From the NCBI GenBank assembly GCA_020444415.1, contig JAHLLA010000002.1, positions 62,001-126,000 on the forward strand: 64,000 nt of DNA, given 5' to 3'. The notes beneath the pieces were generated by a model that was not told the origin of the DNA, ran no database searches, and saw only the letters and a list, made by a program, of their open reading frames with translations. This DNA comes from Bacteroidota bacterium. Lineage in GTDB: Bacteria > Bacteroidota > Bacteroidia > Bacteroidales > F082. The position numbers and the translations under genes were made by a program. Positions 63,069 to 64,000 of the stretch are shown one piece after another (position 1 is the stretch's first letter; every line of letters begins with the position of its first letter).

Positions 63069-64000
63069 TTAAGGCAATTTTCTGAAATACAAATAACGTA
63101 ATAGCAATTCAAGCATAAAAGCGACTATTGCGATGAATGCGAATGGCAGAAACATTTCGTGTTTCCTTTTGAATTCCTGCACATCAATCTTTGATTTTTC
63201 AAGTTTGTCTATTTCATCATAAATTTCACGTAGTTTCTCATTATTCTCGGCCCTAAAATACCTGCCGTCCGTTTGCAGTGCAATTTGCTGCAATAATTCT
63301 TCATCGATTTGTACTTCCATTTGCTGCATTTGAATACCATATATTGTTTGAACAGGGTAGGGGGCATAACCTCGCGATCCCACACCAATCGTATATACCC
63401 TGATACCGAACATTTTGGCAATCTCTGCAGCAGAAAGCGGATCAACTGAGCCCGAATTATTAACACCATCGGTTAGCAAGATGATCACTTTTGAAATGGC
63501 TTCAGAATCCTGTAATCGACTAATGGCAGTTGCCAATCCATCACCGATGGCAGTTCCGTCTTCAATCATACCACTCTTTACTTCCCTAAAAAGGTTGGCG
63601 ATCATGGCATGATCTGTTGTAAGTGGCACCTGCGTAAATGCTTCTCCACTGAAAATGACCAAACCTACCCGGTCGTTAGGACGTTTGGCAATGAATTCTT
63701 TTGCTACTTCTTTAGCTGCTTCCAGCCTGTCGGGTTTGAAGTCTCGTGCCAGCATACTTCCCGAAACATCCAACGCCATCACAATATCAATTCCTTCAAT
63801 ATGAATATCCTGCCTCGATGAAACAGATTGTGGCCTGGCCATTGCAACAATTAACAATGCAACAGCCAATAGGCGAAGAACAAATAATATATGGGAGAAC
63901 CAGACTTTAAAATTTGCCGGAACATCTTCAAAAAGTTCAAGTCCTGATACCCGCAGGGTGGCATTGCTTTTCTTGTGCCTGAACCAGTACCAAACGATCA
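63069..64000 (-). CDS. batA: BatA: von Willebrand A-domain membrane protein, N-terminus beyond window
   Basis: The frame stays open from 63069 to the window end, reading on the minus strand from ...VWYWFRHKKSNATLRVSG through a membrane helix (LFVLRLLAVALLIVAMARPQ), then VWA domain with VMALDVSGSMLARDF, IILLTDGVNNSGSVDP and a C-terminal helix. A TTG at 63869 is inside the helix and is not the start. Paralogue of BatB. The upstream genes usual for this locus (MoxR ATPase, DUF58) would lie past the window end. Confidence 0.9.
   Translation of the reverse strand, partial: IVWYWFRHKKSNATLRVSGLELFEDVPANFKVWFSHILFVLRLLAVALLIVAMARPQSVSSRQDIHIEGIDIVMALDVSGSMLARDFKPDRLEAAKEVAKEFIAKRPNDRVGLVIFSGEAFTQVPLTTDHAMIANLFREVKSGMIEDGTAIGDGLATAISRLQDSEAISKVIILLTDGVNNSGSVDPLSAAEIAKMFGIRVYTIGVGSRGYAPYPVQTIYGIQMQQMEVQIDEELLQQIALQTDGRYFRAENNEKLREIYDEIDKLEKSKIDVQEFKRKHEMFLPFAFIAIVAFMLELLLRYLYFRKLP

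Overview
The window reads as one continuous piece of ordinary chromosome from a bacterium of the phylum Bacteroidota. The evidence is: three secreted proteins with type IX secretion (T9SS) C-terminal sorting domains; a TonB receptor with an N-terminal CarboxypepD-like domain; many small outer-membrane beta-barrels; the batA-E aerotolerance operon; promoters of the phylum type (TTTG, about 20 bp, TAnnTTTG); and a 6S RNA between zapA and rny. The O2-dependent phenylalanine/tyrosine degradation genes suggest at least facultatively aerobic life. I cannot place it below phylum. No phage, transposon, integron, CRISPR array or recognisable defence locus was seen.

Layout. 1-3.6 kb: zapB-like/zapA division genes, 6S RNA, rny, two outer-membrane proteins. 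3.6-5.2 kb (minus): ruvX-def-TPR lipoprotein. 5.2-10.9 kb: dapD, a 450-bp stretch holding a broken reading frame, an S41 protease, GT9-tsaC (minus), a dihydroorotate-dehydrogenase-like gene. 11-20 kb: an envelope block of T9SS cargo, FadL-like porin, DUF4136 lipoprotein, beta-barrels and a TonB receptor. 20-26.2 kb: aromatic amino-acid catabolism, hmgA-hppD-fahA-flavin reductase facing a long phenylalanine hydroxylase. 26-32.6 kb: GT2, miaA, pcm, Gfo/Idh/MocA oxidoreductase, unknown lipoprotein and a polyprenyl-phosphate sugar transferase. 32.6-36.7 kb (minus): tRNA-Leu-tig-clpP-clpX-DUF4294, a protein-quality-control operon. 36.8-42 kb: BASS transporter and acyltransferase, DUF5723 protein, an orphan OppC-like permease. 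42-48.9 kb: tRNA-His, gyrB, ald, aroB-aroA-(LutA-like). 48.9-54.4 kb: TlpA-like protein, ppk2, metal permease-HMA fusion, M23 peptidase-MerR-kinase. 54.5-58.3 kb: alaS and an M28 peptidase with sorting domain. 58.5-64 kb (minus): batE, D, C, B, A, with batA running off the end.

How genes work together. Phenylalanine hydroxylase, HppD, HmgA and FahA give most of the route Phe to Tyr to homogentisate to fumarate plus acetoacetate; the aminotransferase and maleylacetoacetate isomerase are not here, and a flavin-reductase-fold protein of unknown role is. Tig, ClpP and ClpX form the folding/degradation set behind a tRNA-Leu. BatA-E form a membrane von Willebrand A/TPR complex.

I found no clearly new multi-gene system. 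The items most worth a second look are the 6S RNA fold, the interrupted frame at 6066-6362, near-leaderless promoters at aroB and ruvX, eight convergent gene pairs whose ends meet within 21 bp or overlap, the long phenylalanine hydroxylase with its neighbouring flavin reductase, and the orphan permease with an extra domain. Family assignments rest on recognising motifs in the translated sequence; no database search was run.
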